Origin: Amorphoplanes digitatis
GTDB lineage: Bacteria > Actinomycetota > Actinomycetes > Mycobacteriales > Micromonosporaceae
Reading direction: 5' to 3'
DNA: 64,000 bases
Assembly: GCF_014205335.1 (NCBI RefSeq)
Contig: NZ_JACHNH010000001.1
Span: 6,876,501-6,940,500 of the forward strand
Part shown: positions 53,083 through 63,042 of the stretch, piece by piece
Numbering within the stretch: the stretch's first letter is position 1
How the letters are laid out: every line of letters starts with the position of its first letter
The notes under the pieces: generated by a model
The model's input: only the letters and a program-made list of their open reading frames with translations
Databases searched by the model: none
What the model was told of the DNA's origin: nothing
Program-made: the position numbers and the translations under genes

Positions 53083-55041
53083 ATGGACACGACAGTCGCC
53101 GACGCATTGATCGGCACGACGATTGACGGGCGCTACCGGATCACCGGCCGGGTCGCCCGTGGTGGCATGGCGACCGTGTACACGGCGGTGGACGACCGGC
53201 TCGAGCGGACCGTCGCGCTGAAGATCATTCACCCGTCGCAGGCGACGAACGTGCACTTCGTCGATCGCTTCACCGAAGAGGCGAAGACGATCGCCCGGCT
53301 CACCCACCCCAACGTCGTCGCCGTGTACGACCAGGGGCGCCACCAGGGCCTGCCCTACCTGGTGATGGAGTACGTGCAGGGCCGCACGCTGCGCGACCTG
53401 CTCACCCAGCGCCGCCGGCTCAACCCGGTCGAGGCGCTGGCGATCCTGGAGCAGATGCTCGCCGCCATCGCCGCCGCGCACCGCGCCGGGCTGGTGCACC
53501 GTGACGTGAAACCGGAGAACGTGCTGGTCGCCGAGGCGCCCAGCGGCGGCATCGCCAACCTGGTCGACAGCGTGGTGAAGGTGGCCGACTTCGGCCTGGC
53601 CCGCGCCGTCGAGGCGAGCTCGAGCGACGACGCCGGCCAGCTGATGGCGACCGTGGCCTACGTCGCGCCCGAACTGGTCACCGACGGGCACGCGGACGCC
53701 CGCACCGACGTCTACTCGGCCGGCATCGTGCTCTTCGAGATGCTCACCGGCCGGGTGCCGTACGAGGACGGCGAGCCGGTCGAGGTCGCCTGGCAGCACG
53801 TCGACAACGACGTCCCGGCGCCGTCCAGCATCGTCAAGGGCCTGCCGATCGTGCTCGACGACCTGGTCACCCGGGCCACCCGCCGCGACGCGGGAGCCCG
53901 GCCGACCGACGCGGGCGCGATGCTCGCCGAGGTGCAGGTGGTCCGCGACGACCTCGGCGCGGCGAACGTGGAGACCGCGCTGCTGCGCCAGGTGCCGGCG
54001 CGCCCGGTGGCGGGCGACGCCACCACGCTCGTGCCCGCCGTCACCACCGCCCTGCCCGGCGACCGGCCGACCTGGGCCCGCCTGCCCGAGCAGGCGCCCC
54101 GCACCCGCGGCCAGCGCCGCGCCGGCGGGCCGCCGGTCTCCGGCGGCACCGTGGTCGGCACCGTCGGCGCCGACCGGCGCCGCATCCTGATCCTCGCCGC
54201 GGTCGTCGTCATGGTGCTCACCGTCGTCGGCAGCACCTGGTGGGTGACGCTCGGCCGCTACACCGACGCGCCGCAGCTGGTGAACATGAGCCGGGCGCAG
54301 GCCGAGCAGGCCGCCGCCAAGGAGGGCTTCGAGCTGCGCATCGGCACCGGGGCGTTCAGCGAGACCGTCGCCAAGGACATCGTGCTGAGCCAGGACCCGC
54401 CGCCCGCCGAGAAGATCATCAAGGGCGGCGTCGTCACCGTCTCGCTGTCGCTGGGCCCCGAGCGTTACCCGGTGCCCGACGTCGTCGGCCTGGAGGCGGC
54501 CGCGGCCCGCGGCGACATCGAGGCCACGAAGCTGAAGTTCAAGCAGGGCACCGGCAAGTACAGCGACTCGGTGCCGGAGGGCGTGGTCATCTCCACCGAC
54601 CCGAAGGCCGCGACGGAGCTCAAGCCCGGCGCGACCGTCACCGTGGTGGTCAGCAAGGGCCGCGCGCCGATCACCGTGCCGGACTTCCAGGGCCGGAACA
54701 TCAACGAGGCCCGCGCCGAGGCGGAGCGGCTCGGGCTCCGCGTGGTCGAGGAGTACAAGGACAGCGACCAGCCCGCCGACCAGATCATCGGCCAGTCCCC
54801 CAAGCCGGGCAGCGGCGCCGAGCAGGACGACGAGATCAAGCTCCAGGTCAGCAAGGGGCCGCCGGCGATCGCCGTCCCGGACCTCACCAACCAGCTGTGC
54901 CCGCTGGCGCAGCAGACCGTGCAGGGCCAGAACCTGCGGGTCCGCGTCGACGGCAACCCGAACGGCGTGGTCGTCGGCCAGAACCCGCCGCCGGGCACCC
55001 CGGTGCCGCCGCAGAGCGAAGTGGTGCTGGGGTGCAGGTGA
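53083..55041 (+). CDS. pknL: PASTA-domain serine/threonine protein kinase (PknL-type)
   Basis: 652 residues. Kinase domain ~8-270 with glycine loop RVARGGMATVY, Lys in VALKII, HRDVKPENVLV, DFGLAR and VAYVAPE; a juxtamembrane linker; one membrane helix (~367-388, RRILILAAVVVMVLTVVGSTWW); and four PASTA repeats (VPDVVGLEAAAAR, VPDFQGRNINEA, VPDLTNQLCPLA and the first LVNMSRAQAEQ) outside the cell. PASTA domains sense muropeptides or lipid II. ATG 53083 is 8 nt after TACACT. The Rv2175c-like substrate gene is nearby. The stop overlaps the endonuclease start. Confidence 0.95.
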   Translation: MDTTVADALIGTTIDGRYRITGRVARGGMATVYTAVDDRLERTVALKIIHPSQATNVHFVDRFTEEAKTIARLTHPNVVAVYDQGRHQGLPYLVMEYVQGRTLRDLLTQRRRLNPVEALAILEQMLAAIAAAHRAGLVHRDVKPENVLVAEAPSGGIANLVDSVVKVADFGLARAVEASSSDDAGQLMATVAYVAPELVTDGHADARTDVYSAGIVLFEMLTGRVPYEDGEPVEVAWQHVDNDVPAPSSIVKGLPIVLDDLVTRATRRDAGARPTDAGAMLAEVQVVRDDLGAANVETALLRQVPARPVAGDATTLVPAVTTALPGDRPTWARLPEQAPRTRGQRRAGGPPVSGGTVVGTVGADRRRILILAAVVVMVLTVVGSTWWVTLGRYTDAPQLVNMSRAQAEQAAAKEGFELRIGTGAFSETVAKDIVLSQDPPPAEKIIKGGVVTVSLSLGPERYPVPDVVGLEAAAARGDIEATKLKFKQGTGKYSDSVPEGVVISTDPKAATELKPGATVTVVVSKGRAPITVPDFQGRNINEARAEAERLGLRVVEEYKDSDQPADQIIGQSPKPGSGAEQDDEIKLQVSKGPPAIAVPDLTNQLCPLAQQTVQGQNLRVRVDGNPNGVVVGQNPPPGTPVPPQSEVVLGCR

Positions 55042-55892
55042 GCCGGCCGGTCGGCTCGCACACCAAGACATCGGGTGGACTGGCCAAGGCGGCTCTGCCG
55101 TACGCGGACGCGGCCGGCTCCGAGGCGCTCCAGGTCTACGTCTCGAACTCGCGCGGCTGGGCGCTGCCGCCCGGCGACCCGAAGCAGGACACGCTGTTCC
55201 GGGACGGCTGCGGCGAGCGGGGGCTGCCGGCGTACATCCACGCCTCGCTGCTGGTCAACCTCGGCTCGCCGACCGAGCTGACCGTCGAGCGGTCCGCGCA
55301 GACGCTGGAGCACGCGCTGCACCGGGGCGCCGCGATCGGCGCGACGGCGGTCGTCTTCCACGCGGGCAGCTCCGTCGACGAGGACCCCGGCGGCAAGGCG
55401 CTGCACCGGCTCCGCGAGGCGCTGCTGCCGCTGCTGGACACGGCGGCACAGCGGGGCCTGCCGCGGCTGCTGGTGGAGCCGAGCGCGGGCGGCGGGCGCA
55501 GCCTGGCGTCGAAGGTGCAGGACCTGGGGCCGTACCTGGACGCGGTCGAGCACCACCCGTGGCTGGGCGTCTGCTTCGACACCTGCCACGCCTGGGCGGC
55601 CGGGCACGACCTGGCCCGGCCCGGCGGCATGACCGAGACCCTGGACGCCCTGGTGGCGGCGGTCGGCCCGGGCCGGCTCCAGCTGGTACACGCCAACGAC
55701 TCCAAGGACGAGTGCGGCTCGACCCGCGACCGCCACGAGACCATCGGCGCGGGCCGGATCGGCACGGCGCCGTTCGCCGAGCTGCTGGCGCACCCCGCGA
55801 CCGCGGGCGTTCCGGTGATCGTCGAGACGCCGAGCAAGGAGCACGAGGGCCACGCGGCCGATATCGCCGTCCTCAAGGGTCTCCGGCCGTAG
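55038..55892 (+). CDS. nfo: Deoxyribonuclease IV (AP endonuclease family 2)
   Basis: 284 residues, three-zinc TIM-barrel AP endonuclease for base excision repair. The metal ligands can be matched to E. coli Nfo: His in YIHASLLVN, His in VFHAGS, Glu in LLVEPSAGG, Asp and His in CFDTCHAWAAGHD, His in LVHANDSKDECGSTRDRH (plus Asp and His at its end), and Glu in VIVETPS. GTG 55038 overlaps the pknL stop (GTGA); GTG 55032 is possible. Confidence 0.95.
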   Translation: MSRPVGSHTKTSGGLAKAALPYADAAGSEALQVYVSNSRGWALPPGDPKQDTLFRDGCGERGLPAYIHASLLVNLGSPTELTVERSAQTLEHALHRGAAIGATAVVFHAGSSVDEDPGGKALHRLREALLPLLDTAAQRGLPRLLVEPSAGGGRSLASKVQDLGPYLDAVEHHPWLGVCFDTCHAWAAGHDLARPGGMTETLDALVAAVGPGRLQLVHANDSKDECGSTRDRHETIGAGRIGTAPFAELLAHPATAGVPVIVETPSKEHEGHAADIAVLKGLRP

Positions 55893-55902
55893 GGACAGAC
55901 GC

Positions 55903-55908
55903 TAGGCT
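55903..55908 (+). promoter_or_regulatory. -10 box of the XRE regulator gene (leaderless)
   Basis: TAGGCT, 6 nt before the GTG start. Confidence 0.5.
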
Positions 55909-55914
55909 CCTGAG

Positions 55915-56880
55915 GTGAGCGGCAACGAGCTCGGGCTGTACCTTCGGGCCCGGCGGGAGGCGATCGACCCCGCCGAGGCCGGGCTGCCCGACGGGGGTCG
56001 CCGCAACAAGCCCGGACTGCGCCGCTCCGAAGTGGCCACGCTCGCCGGGATCAGCGCGGAGCGCGTCGCCCGGCTCGAGCAGGGCCGCGACCACCACCCG
56101 TCGGCGCCGGTGCTGGCGGCGCTCGGCGACGCGCTGCGGCTCACCCCGGCCGAACGGGCGCGGCTGTACCAGCTCGCCAAGGCCGGCCTCGCCGGCCACG
56201 GCAAGGCCGGTCCCGCCCGCGAGGTGCGGCCGGCCGTGCTGGCCCTGTTGCAGACGCTAGAGCCGGCGCTGGCGGTGCTGCTCAACCACCTGGGCGAGGC
56301 GCTGGCGCACACGACGAGCTACGCGGCGGTGGCCGGCGCCGCCGGGCTGCTGGACGGCACGCCGCCCAGCCTGCTGCGCTTCGTGTTCACCGACGAGCGG
56401 GCCCGGACCGTCTACCCCGACTGGGACAAGGTCGCCGACGAGCAGGTCGCCGCGCTGAAGCAGGGCCCGTTCCACGCGGACCCGGACGTCGCGGCGCTGG
56501 TGGACGAGCTGACCGTCACGGCCGGGGACACGTTCGCCCGGCGGTACGACACCGTGTCCGGGCCGGCCTGCGCCAACGGCGTCACGCGCTTCTACCACCC
56601 CGAGGCCCGCGAGATCCGCCTGGCCTACGAGACGCTCGAACTGCCCGCGGACGACGGTCAGCGGCTGGTCGTCTATCTGCCCGCGGACCTGGCGGCCGCG
56701 GCCGCGCTCGCCCGGCTGACGACACCGGGGCCGACGAGCGTGCACCGCTACGCGGTGTTCGGCCAGGTCCTGACCACCGAGCCGAGCGCGCCGGACCAGC
56801 AACGCAAGGACCGGCGCACGCCGGACCGGAACCGGCCCGGCCTGCGCCTGGTCTCCGGCGACCCGAAGAACACGCCTTAG
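55915..56880 (+). CDS. XRE-family regulator with MmyB-like ligand domain
   Basis: 321 residues. N-terminal HTH (LGLYLRARREAI, RRNKPGLRRSEVATLAGISAERVARLEQGRDHHPSAPVLAALGDALRL) and a C-terminal MltR/MmyB-like ligand-binding domain (HTTSYAAVAGAAGLLDG, RFVFTDERARTVYPDW). Regulators of this type often control an adjacent SDR or hydrolase gene; none is next to it here. Its stop overlaps that of the convergent threonine aldolase by 4 bp. Confidence 0.92.
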   Translation: MSGNELGLYLRARREAIDPAEAGLPDGGRRNKPGLRRSEVATLAGISAERVARLEQGRDHHPSAPVLAALGDALRLTPAERARLYQLAKAGLAGHGKAGPAREVRPAVLALLQTLEPALAVLLNHLGEALAHTTSYAAVAGAAGLLDGTPPSLLRFVFTDERARTVYPDWDKVADEQVAALKQGPFHADPDVAALVDELTVTAGDTFARRYDTVSGPACANGVTRFYHPEAREIRLAYETLELPADDGQRLVVYLPADLAAAAALARLTTPGPTSVHRYAVFGQVLTTEPSAPDQQRKDRRTPDRNRPGLRLVSGDPKNTP

Positions 56881-57896
56881 GAGAGCAGCTCGCCCAGCAC
56901 GGAGGCCGCCTTCTCCACATCGGAGTCGGTCAGGTCCAGGTGTGTCACCAGGCGTGCGGTGCGCGGCAGCATCGCCGCGATCAGCACACCGCGCTCGGCC
57001 GCCGCGGCGGCCAGCGACGGCGCGTCCAGCTTGGCCGCGCTCAGGTCCAGCGGCACCAGGTTGGTCCGGACCCGGTCCGCCTCGATCACGCCGAACGGTT
57101 CGAGCGCCTTGGCCAGCCGCCACGCCCGCGCGTGGTCCTCGGCGAGCCGGGACAGGTGATTGTCGAGCGCGTAGCTCCCGGCCGCCGCCAGGATGCCGAC
57201 CTGGCGCATCCCGCCGCCGAGCCGCTTGCGGATCACCCTGGCCTCCGCGATCTTCTCGGCGCTGCCGATCACGAGCGAGCCGACCGGCGCGCCGAGGCCC
57301 TTCGAAAGGCACACCGACAGCGTGTCGAAGAGCCGGCCGTACACGTCGAGCGGCACGTCGTCGGCGATGTGCGCGTGCCAGATCCGGGCGCCGTCGCAGT
57401 GCAGCGCGGCGCCGGCCCGGTCCGCCACCGCGCGCAGCCCGCGCAGGGTCTCCAGGCTGATCACCGTGCCGCCGCCGAGGTTGTGGGTCTGCTCGACGGC
57501 GATCGCCCGGGTCGGCACCGACGGGTAGCCCGCCGGCCGGATCATCGCGTCGATCTGATCGACGTCGAGGGCCGCGCCGACCGAGGGCCAGGTGCGGGTG
57601 GAGATGCCGCCGAGCGCGGCGGCCGCGCCGAGCTCGTACGCGACGACGTGCGCGTCGCCGCCGGCGAGCAGCTCGCCGCCGCGCGGCACCACGAGTTGCA
57701 GCGCGATCTGGTTGGCCATCGTGCCGGTCGGCGTGAACAGCGCCGCCTCGTGCCCGAACAGCCCGGCCACCTGCCGCTCGAGCGCGATGACCGTCGGGTC
57801 GTCGCCGAAGACGTCGTCGCCGACCTCGGCGGCCGCCATCGCCGCGCGCATCCCGGCGGTGGGCCGGGTGACGGTGTCCGAGCGCAGGTCAGCCAC
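56877..57896 (-). CDS. ltaE: Low-specificity L-threonine aldolase (beta-eliminating lyase family)
   Basis: 339 residues, PLP enzyme that splits threonine/allo-threonine to glycine and acetaldehyde. Begins with the family signature ADLRSDTVTRPTAGMRAAMAAAEVGDDVFGDDPTV; PLP Lys in CLSKGLGAPVGS; Asp/Arg in LHCDGARIWHA. GTG 57896 lies within the 3' end of aroG (8-bp overlap), so it is translationally coupled to the DAHP synthase. Confidence 0.92.
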   Translation of the reverse strand: MADLRSDTVTRPTAGMRAAMAAAEVGDDVFGDDPTVIALERQVAGLFGHEAALFTPTGTMANQIALQLVVPRGGELLAGGDAHVVAYELGAAAALGGISTRTWPSVGAALDVDQIDAMIRPAGYPSVPTRAIAVEQTHNLGGGTVISLETLRGLRAVADRAGAALHCDGARIWHAHIADDVPLDVYGRLFDTLSVCLSKGLGAPVGSLVIGSAEKIAEARVIRKRLGGGMRQVGILAAAGSYALDNHLSRLAEDHARAWRLAKALEPFGVIEADRVRTNLVPLDLSAAKLDAPSLAAAAAERGVLIAAMLPRTARLVTHLDLTDSDVEKAASVLGELLS

Positions 57897-59295
57897 GGAG
57901 CATCTCCGCGACCAGGAACGCCAGCTCGAGGCTCTGCTGGGTGTTGAGCCGCGGGTCGCAGGCGGTCTCGTAACGGTCCGGCAGGTCGAGGTCCTCGATG
58001 CCCTGCGCGCCGCCAAGGCACTCGGTGACGTCCTCGCCGGTCAGCTCGACGTGGATGCCGCCCGGGTGGGTGCCGAGGCCGCGGTGCACCTCGAAGTAGC
58101 CGAGCACCTCGTCGACGACCCGGTCGAAGTGCCGGGTCTTGTAGCCGTTCGACGACTCGTGCGTGTTGCCGTGCATCGGGTCGCACTGCCAGACGACCTT
58201 GGCGCCGCTGGCGGTGACCTTCTCCACGATCGGCGGCAGGGTGTCGCGGACCTTGCCGTTGCCCATCCGGCTGATCAGCGTGAGCCGGCCCGGCTCGTTC
58301 TCCGGGTTGAGCTTCTCGCACAGCTCGATGGCGGTCTCCGGGCTGGTGCCCGGGCCGAGCTTGACGCCGATCGGGTTGGCGATGCGGCTGATGAAGTCGA
58401 TGTGCGCGTGGTCGAGCTGCCGGGTGCGCTCGCCGATCCACAGGAAGTGACCCGAGAGGCCGTAGGCCTTGCCGTCGGAGACCCGGGTGAGCGCGCGGTC
58501 GTACTCCAGCGCCAGGGCCTCGTGCGAGCAGTACAGGCTGACCGTGCGCAGCGCCTCGTCCTCGGTCATGCCGCAGGCGCGGATGAAGTCGAGTGCACGG
58601 TCGATCTCGCGGGCGATCGCCTCGTAACGCTCGCCGGCGGGCGAGGCCCGGACGAAGTCCTTGTTCCAGTCGTGCAGGCCGGCCAGGTCGGCAAGGCCGC
58701 CCGACAGGTACGCCCGCAGCATGTTCATCGCGGCGGCCGAGTTCGCGTACGCCCGGATCATGCGCTGCGGATCGGCGACCCGGGCGGCCTCGTTGGCCTC
58801 CAGCGAGTTGATCAGATCGCCGCGGTACGCCGGCAGCCCGAGCGAGTCCGTCGCCGCCGACCGGGGCTTGGTGTACTGCCCCGCGACCCGGGCCACCTTC
58901 ACCACCGGCATCGACGCGCCGTAGGTCAGCACGACCGCCATCTGGAGCAGCGTGCGCGCGTTGGCGAGCAGGTGGCTCTCGGTGTTGTCCGCGAAGGTCT
59001 CGGCGCAGTCGCCGCCCTGTAGCAGGAACGCCCGGCCCTCGCACACCTCGGCGAGGCGGTGCCGCAACTGGTCGACCTCGTAGGGCGCGACGATCGACGG
59101 GACGGTGTCGAGCACGCGGCAGACCGACGCGACCTCGTCCAGGTCCTGCCAGGGCGGCATCTGCACCCGCGGCAGGGAACGCCACCGGTCCAGGCCGAGG
59201 GCCTCGTCCTCGGCGGAGTCGGTGGACGGACGGGAGGTCTGCAGGGCCGTGGCGCCGACCCCGGGATGACTGAGCTGATGCCACTCTCGGCGCAT
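57889..59295 (-). CDS. aroG: Class II 3-deoxy-7-phosphoheptulonate synthase
   Basis: 468 residues, first enzyme of the shikimate pathway, plant-type (class II), orthologous by context to Rv2178c. Features: LLQGGDCAETFADNT, PVVKVARVAGQYTKPRS with metal Cys in GDCAE, MTEDEALRTVSLYCSHEALALEYDRALTR, KLGPGTSPETAIEL, and the metal-ligand block VVWQCDPMHGNTHES. ATG 59295 (MRREWHQ) is 7 nt after TAGGCT, leaderless. An upstream in-frame start would run through the promoter. Confidence 0.96.
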   Translation of the reverse strand: MRREWHQLSHPGVGATALQTSRPSTDSAEDEALGLDRWRSLPRVQMPPWQDLDEVASVCRVLDTVPSIVAPYEVDQLRHRLAEVCEGRAFLLQGGDCAETFADNTESHLLANARTLLQMAVVLTYGASMPVVKVARVAGQYTKPRSAATDSLGLPAYRGDLINSLEANEAARVADPQRMIRAYANSAAAMNMLRAYLSGGLADLAGLHDWNKDFVRASPAGERYEAIAREIDRALDFIRACGMTEDEALRTVSLYCSHEALALEYDRALTRVSDGKAYGLSGHFLWIGERTRQLDHAHIDFISRIANPIGVKLGPGTSPETAIELCEKLNPENEPGRLTLISRMGNGKVRDTLPPIVEKVTASGAKVVWQCDPMHGNTHESSNGYKTRHFDRVVDEVLGYFEVHRGLGTHPGGIHVELTGEDVTECLGGAQGIEDLDLPDRYETACDPRLNTQQSLELAFLVAEMLRG

Positions 59296-59302
59296 GACGG
59301 GA

Positions 59303-59308
59303 AGCCTA
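59303..59308 (-). promoter_or_regulatory. -10 box of aroG (leaderless)
   Basis: TAGGCT on the minus strand, 7 nt before the ATG. Confidence 0.55.
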
Positions 59309-59323
59309 ATCGTCGGCACAAAG

Positions 59324-59350
59324 GGGGCGCCGGGAGGATCCCGGCGCCCC
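59324..59350 (-). terminator. Terminator of the chitinase gene
   Basis: Perfect 11-bp stem (59324-59334 / 59340-59350), 5-nt loop, followed by TTTG on the minus strand, 28 bp past the chitinase stop and just before the aroG promoter. Confidence 0.85.
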
Positions 59351-59377
59351 ACTCTCTAGGAACTGGCGATCAGTAGC

Positions 59378-60844
<1,467 letters not shown>

Positions 60845-60869
60845 CACTGCGTCTCCTCAAGAACAGTTA

Positions 60870-60889
60870 GGAAACCTTCCAAAGGGAAG
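60870..60889. promoter_or_regulatory. Candidate operator in the chitinase leader
   Basis: Two overlapping imperfect palindromes: GGAAACCTTCC (60870-60880) and CTTCC-AAAG-GGAAG (60876-60889), between promoter and ribosome site. Similar GGAAA/TTTCC elements occur before secreted hydrolase genes of Streptomyces as I recall, but I cannot assign a protein. Confidence 0.4.
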
Positions 60890-60897
60890 TTGAAGAG

Positions 60898-60927
60898 ACG
60901 GTAGTCATATCTATGAACTTCAGTCAA
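60898..60927 (-). promoter_or_regulatory. Chitinase promoter
   Basis: On the minus strand TTGACT (60927-60922), 18-bp spacer, TACCGT (60903-60898). The surrounding 60900-60950 is distinctly AT-richer than the rest of the window. Confidence 0.6.
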
Positions 60928-61006
60928 GAAGGTCAACGCGGAATAAGCGCGGCGTTAACTTTTCGGAGTTGGAAGCGACGGCGTGCACTCACTCGGCCAC
61001 TGCGCG

Positions 61007-61012
61007 TAGTCT
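61007..61012 (+). promoter_or_regulatory. -10 box of the glutathione peroxidase gene (leaderless)
   Basis: TAGTCT, 6 nt before the ATG. Confidence 0.55.
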
Positions 61013-61018
61013 GCGGTC

Positions 61019-61489
61019 ATGACCATCTTCGACGTCGACATCGACGCACTCTCCGGCGGATCGGCCGATATGGACCGCTACCGCGGCCAGGTCGTCCTGG
61101 TGGTCAATGTGGCCTCCAAGTGCGGACTCACTCCCCAGTACGCCGGCCTGGAGCAGCTGCACGGCACGTACGCGGACCGGGGCCTGGTCGTCCTCGGTGT
61201 CCCGTGCAACCAGTTCGGCGGCCAGGAGCCGGGCAGCGCCGCGGAGATCGAGGACTTCTGCCAGGTCAACTACGGCGTCACGTTCCCGATCACCGAGAAG
61301 GTCGAGGTCAACGGCCCCGGACGGCACCGCCTCTACCAGGAGCTGGTCGGCGACGGCCCTGACATCGGATGGAACTTCGAGAAGTTCCTGGTCGCCCCCG
61401 ACGGCGAGGTAGCCGCCCGCTTCGGCCCGCGGACCGAACCGCAGGACGGCGAGGTCGTCGCCGTCATCGAGAAACTGCTCCCCCGCTGA
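61019..61489 (+). CDS. Glutathione peroxidase family (thioredoxin-dependent type) protein
   Basis: 156 residues, thioredoxin fold. Active-site Cys in VNVASKCGLTPQYAGLEQL (Cys instead of selenocysteine), GVPCNQFGGQEPG with the catalytic Gln and a Cys, and the WNFEKFLV Trp-Asn motif. Actinobacteria generally lack glutathione, so thioredoxin or mycothiol systems are the likely reductants. Leaderless ATG. The DUF429 gene follows 7 bp later. Confidence 0.94.
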   Translation: MTIFDVDIDALSGGSADMDRYRGQVVLVVNVASKCGLTPQYAGLEQLHGTYADRGLVVLGVPCNQFGGQEPGSAAEIEDFCQVNYGVTFPITEKVEVNGPGRHRLYQELVGDGPDIGWNFEKFLVAPDGEVAARFGPRTEPQDGEVVAVIEKLLPR

Positions 61490-61496
61490 GCGGCCG

Positions 61497-62174
61497 ATGA
61501 GCATCCACGTGATCGGCGTCGACGCGTACGCCCTCGGCTGGGTGGGTGTCGAGCTGCGCGACGGTGCCTTCGGCCGGGCGATGCTGGCGTCCACGCTCTA
61601 CGAGATCGTCGCGGGCAGCTCCGGCGCGGCGGTGATCGGCGTCGACATCCCCCTCGGCATGCTCCCCGACCGCTGGCGCGCGGCCGACACCCTCGCCGCC
61701 GACCAGCTCGGCCCGCGGCGCAGCAGCGTCTTCCGGGTGCCGCCGAAGGCCGTGTGGCAGGAGGGCGACTTCGCCGCCGCCAACCGGCTCTGCCGCGAGC
61801 TGACCGGCGCCGGGCTGAGCCGCCAGTCGTGGGCGCTGCGCCCGAAGCTGCTCGAGGCCAACGCCATCTGGGAACGGCACCCGGGCCTGCTCTTCGAGGC
61901 ACACCCCGAGGTGTCGTTCCGGCAGATGGCCGGCGAGCCGCTCGCGTACGCGAAGAAGACCTGGACCGGGCAGGCCCGGCGCCGGGAGTTGCTCGCCCGG
62001 CACGGCATCGTGCTGCCCGACCACCTCGGCCCGGCGGGTCAGGCGCCGCCGGACGACGTGCTGGACGCGGCCGCGGTGGCGTGGAGCGCGCACCGGATGG
62101 CGACGGGTGCGGCGCTGAGCCACCCGAGCCCCCCGGAGGAGAACAACGGCACCCGCATAGCCATCTGGTATTAG
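61497..62174 (+). CDS. DUF429 (predicted RNase H-like) protein
   Basis: 225 residues. Opens with the RNase H-like acidic strand VIGVDAYALGWVGVELRDG and VIGVDIPLGM, followed by the family block RRSSVFRVPPKAVW, then LFEAHPEVSFRQMAG, and DDVLDAAAVAWSAHRMATG near the end. Predicted nuclease from fold; no activity is established. Probably cotranscribed with the peroxidase. It overlaps the end of convergent proC by 4 bp. Confidence 0.88.
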   Translation: MSIHVIGVDAYALGWVGVELRDGAFGRAMLASTLYEIVAGSSGAAVIGVDIPLGMLPDRWRAADTLAADQLGPRRSSVFRVPPKAVWQEGDFAAANRLCRELTGAGLSRQSWALRPKLLEANAIWERHPGLLFEAHPEVSFRQMAGEPLAYAKKTWTGQARRRELLARHGIVLPDHLGPAGQAPPDDVLDAAAVAWSAHRMATGAALSHPSPPEENNGTRIAIWY

Positions 62175-62974
62175 GCCTGCGCGGCGATCTCCCGCGCTCG
62201 GTCCCGGGCCGCCTCCAGCGCGGCCAGCAGGGCCGCGCGCACGCCGTGGTTCTCCAGCTCGCGGATCGCCGAGATCGTCGTGCCCGCGGGCGACGTGACG
62301 GCCTCGCGCAGCTTCACCGGGTGCTCACCCGAGTCGCGCAGCATGATCGCGGAGCCGATCGCCGTCTGCACGATCAGCTCGTGCGCGACCTGGCGCGGCA
62401 GCCCGAGCAGGATCCCGGCGTCGATCATCGCCTCGACCAGCAGGTAGAAGTAGGCCGGGCCCGAGCCGGACAGCGCCGTGACGGCGTCCTGCTGCGACTC
62501 CGGCACCCGGATGGTCGCGCCGAGCGGCTTGAACATCTCCTCCGCGACGGCCAGGTGCTCGCCGGTCGCGTGCGAGCCGGCCGAGATCGCCGTCATCGCC
62601 TGGTCGACGAGCGCCGGGGTGTTCGTCATGACCCGCACGACCGGGGTGCCCTCGGGCAGCCGGGCCGCGAAGAAGCCGGTCGGCAGGCCCGCGCAGAGCG
62701 AGATGATCAGCTTGTCCGCGGGGATCTTCGGACCGATCTCGCTCAGCAGCGCGTCCGCGTCCTGCGGCTTCACCGCGATGGCCAGCACGTCCGCCTCGGC
62801 GACGGCGGTCGCGTTGTCCACCGCCCGGACGCCGTAGCGCTCCCGCAGCTCCTCGGCGCGGGCCTGGCGGCGGGCGGTCACGAGCAGCCTCTCCGCGGGC
62901 CAGCCCGCGCGGAGCAGGCCGGACAGCACCAGCTCACCGATCTTGCCGGCGCCGAGCACCGCGACGACAGTCAT
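62171..62974 (-). CDS. proC: Pyrroline-5-carboxylate reductase
   Basis: 267 residues, final enzyme of proline synthesis (NAD(P)H-dependent). Rossmann motif VAVLGAGKIGELVLSGLLRAG, then RVMTNTPALV and the C-terminal signature ALSGSGPAYFYLLVEAMIDAGILLGLPRQVAHEL with TSPAGTT. ATG has GGGAGGACGC upstream. It follows pfkA on the same strand, separated by a terminator. Confidence 0.96.
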   Translation of the reverse strand: MTVVAVLGAGKIGELVLSGLLRAGWPAERLLVTARRQARAEELRERYGVRAVDNATAVAEADVLAIAVKPQDADALLSEIGPKIPADKLIISLCAGLPTGFFAARLPEGTPVVRVMTNTPALVDQAMTAISAGSHATGEHLAVAEEMFKPLGATIRVPESQQDAVTALSGSGPAYFYLLVEAMIDAGILLGLPRQVAHELIVQTAIGSAIMLRDSGEHPVKLREAVTSPAGTTISAIRELENHGVRAALLAALEAARDRAREIAAQA

Positions 62975-62994
62975 GCGTCCTCCCGATCAAAGAG

Positions 62995-63028
62995 GAAAGG
63001 GCGGGCGTCTGGCAACGCCCGCCCTTTC
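62995..63028 (-). terminator. Terminator of the phosphofructokinase gene
   Basis: Perfect 13-bp stem (62995-63007 / 63016-63028), 8-nt loop, A/T-flanked arms giving TTTC at the 3' side, 15 bp past the pfk stop. Confidence 0.9.
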
Positions 63029-63042
63029 AACCAGTGCGATGC

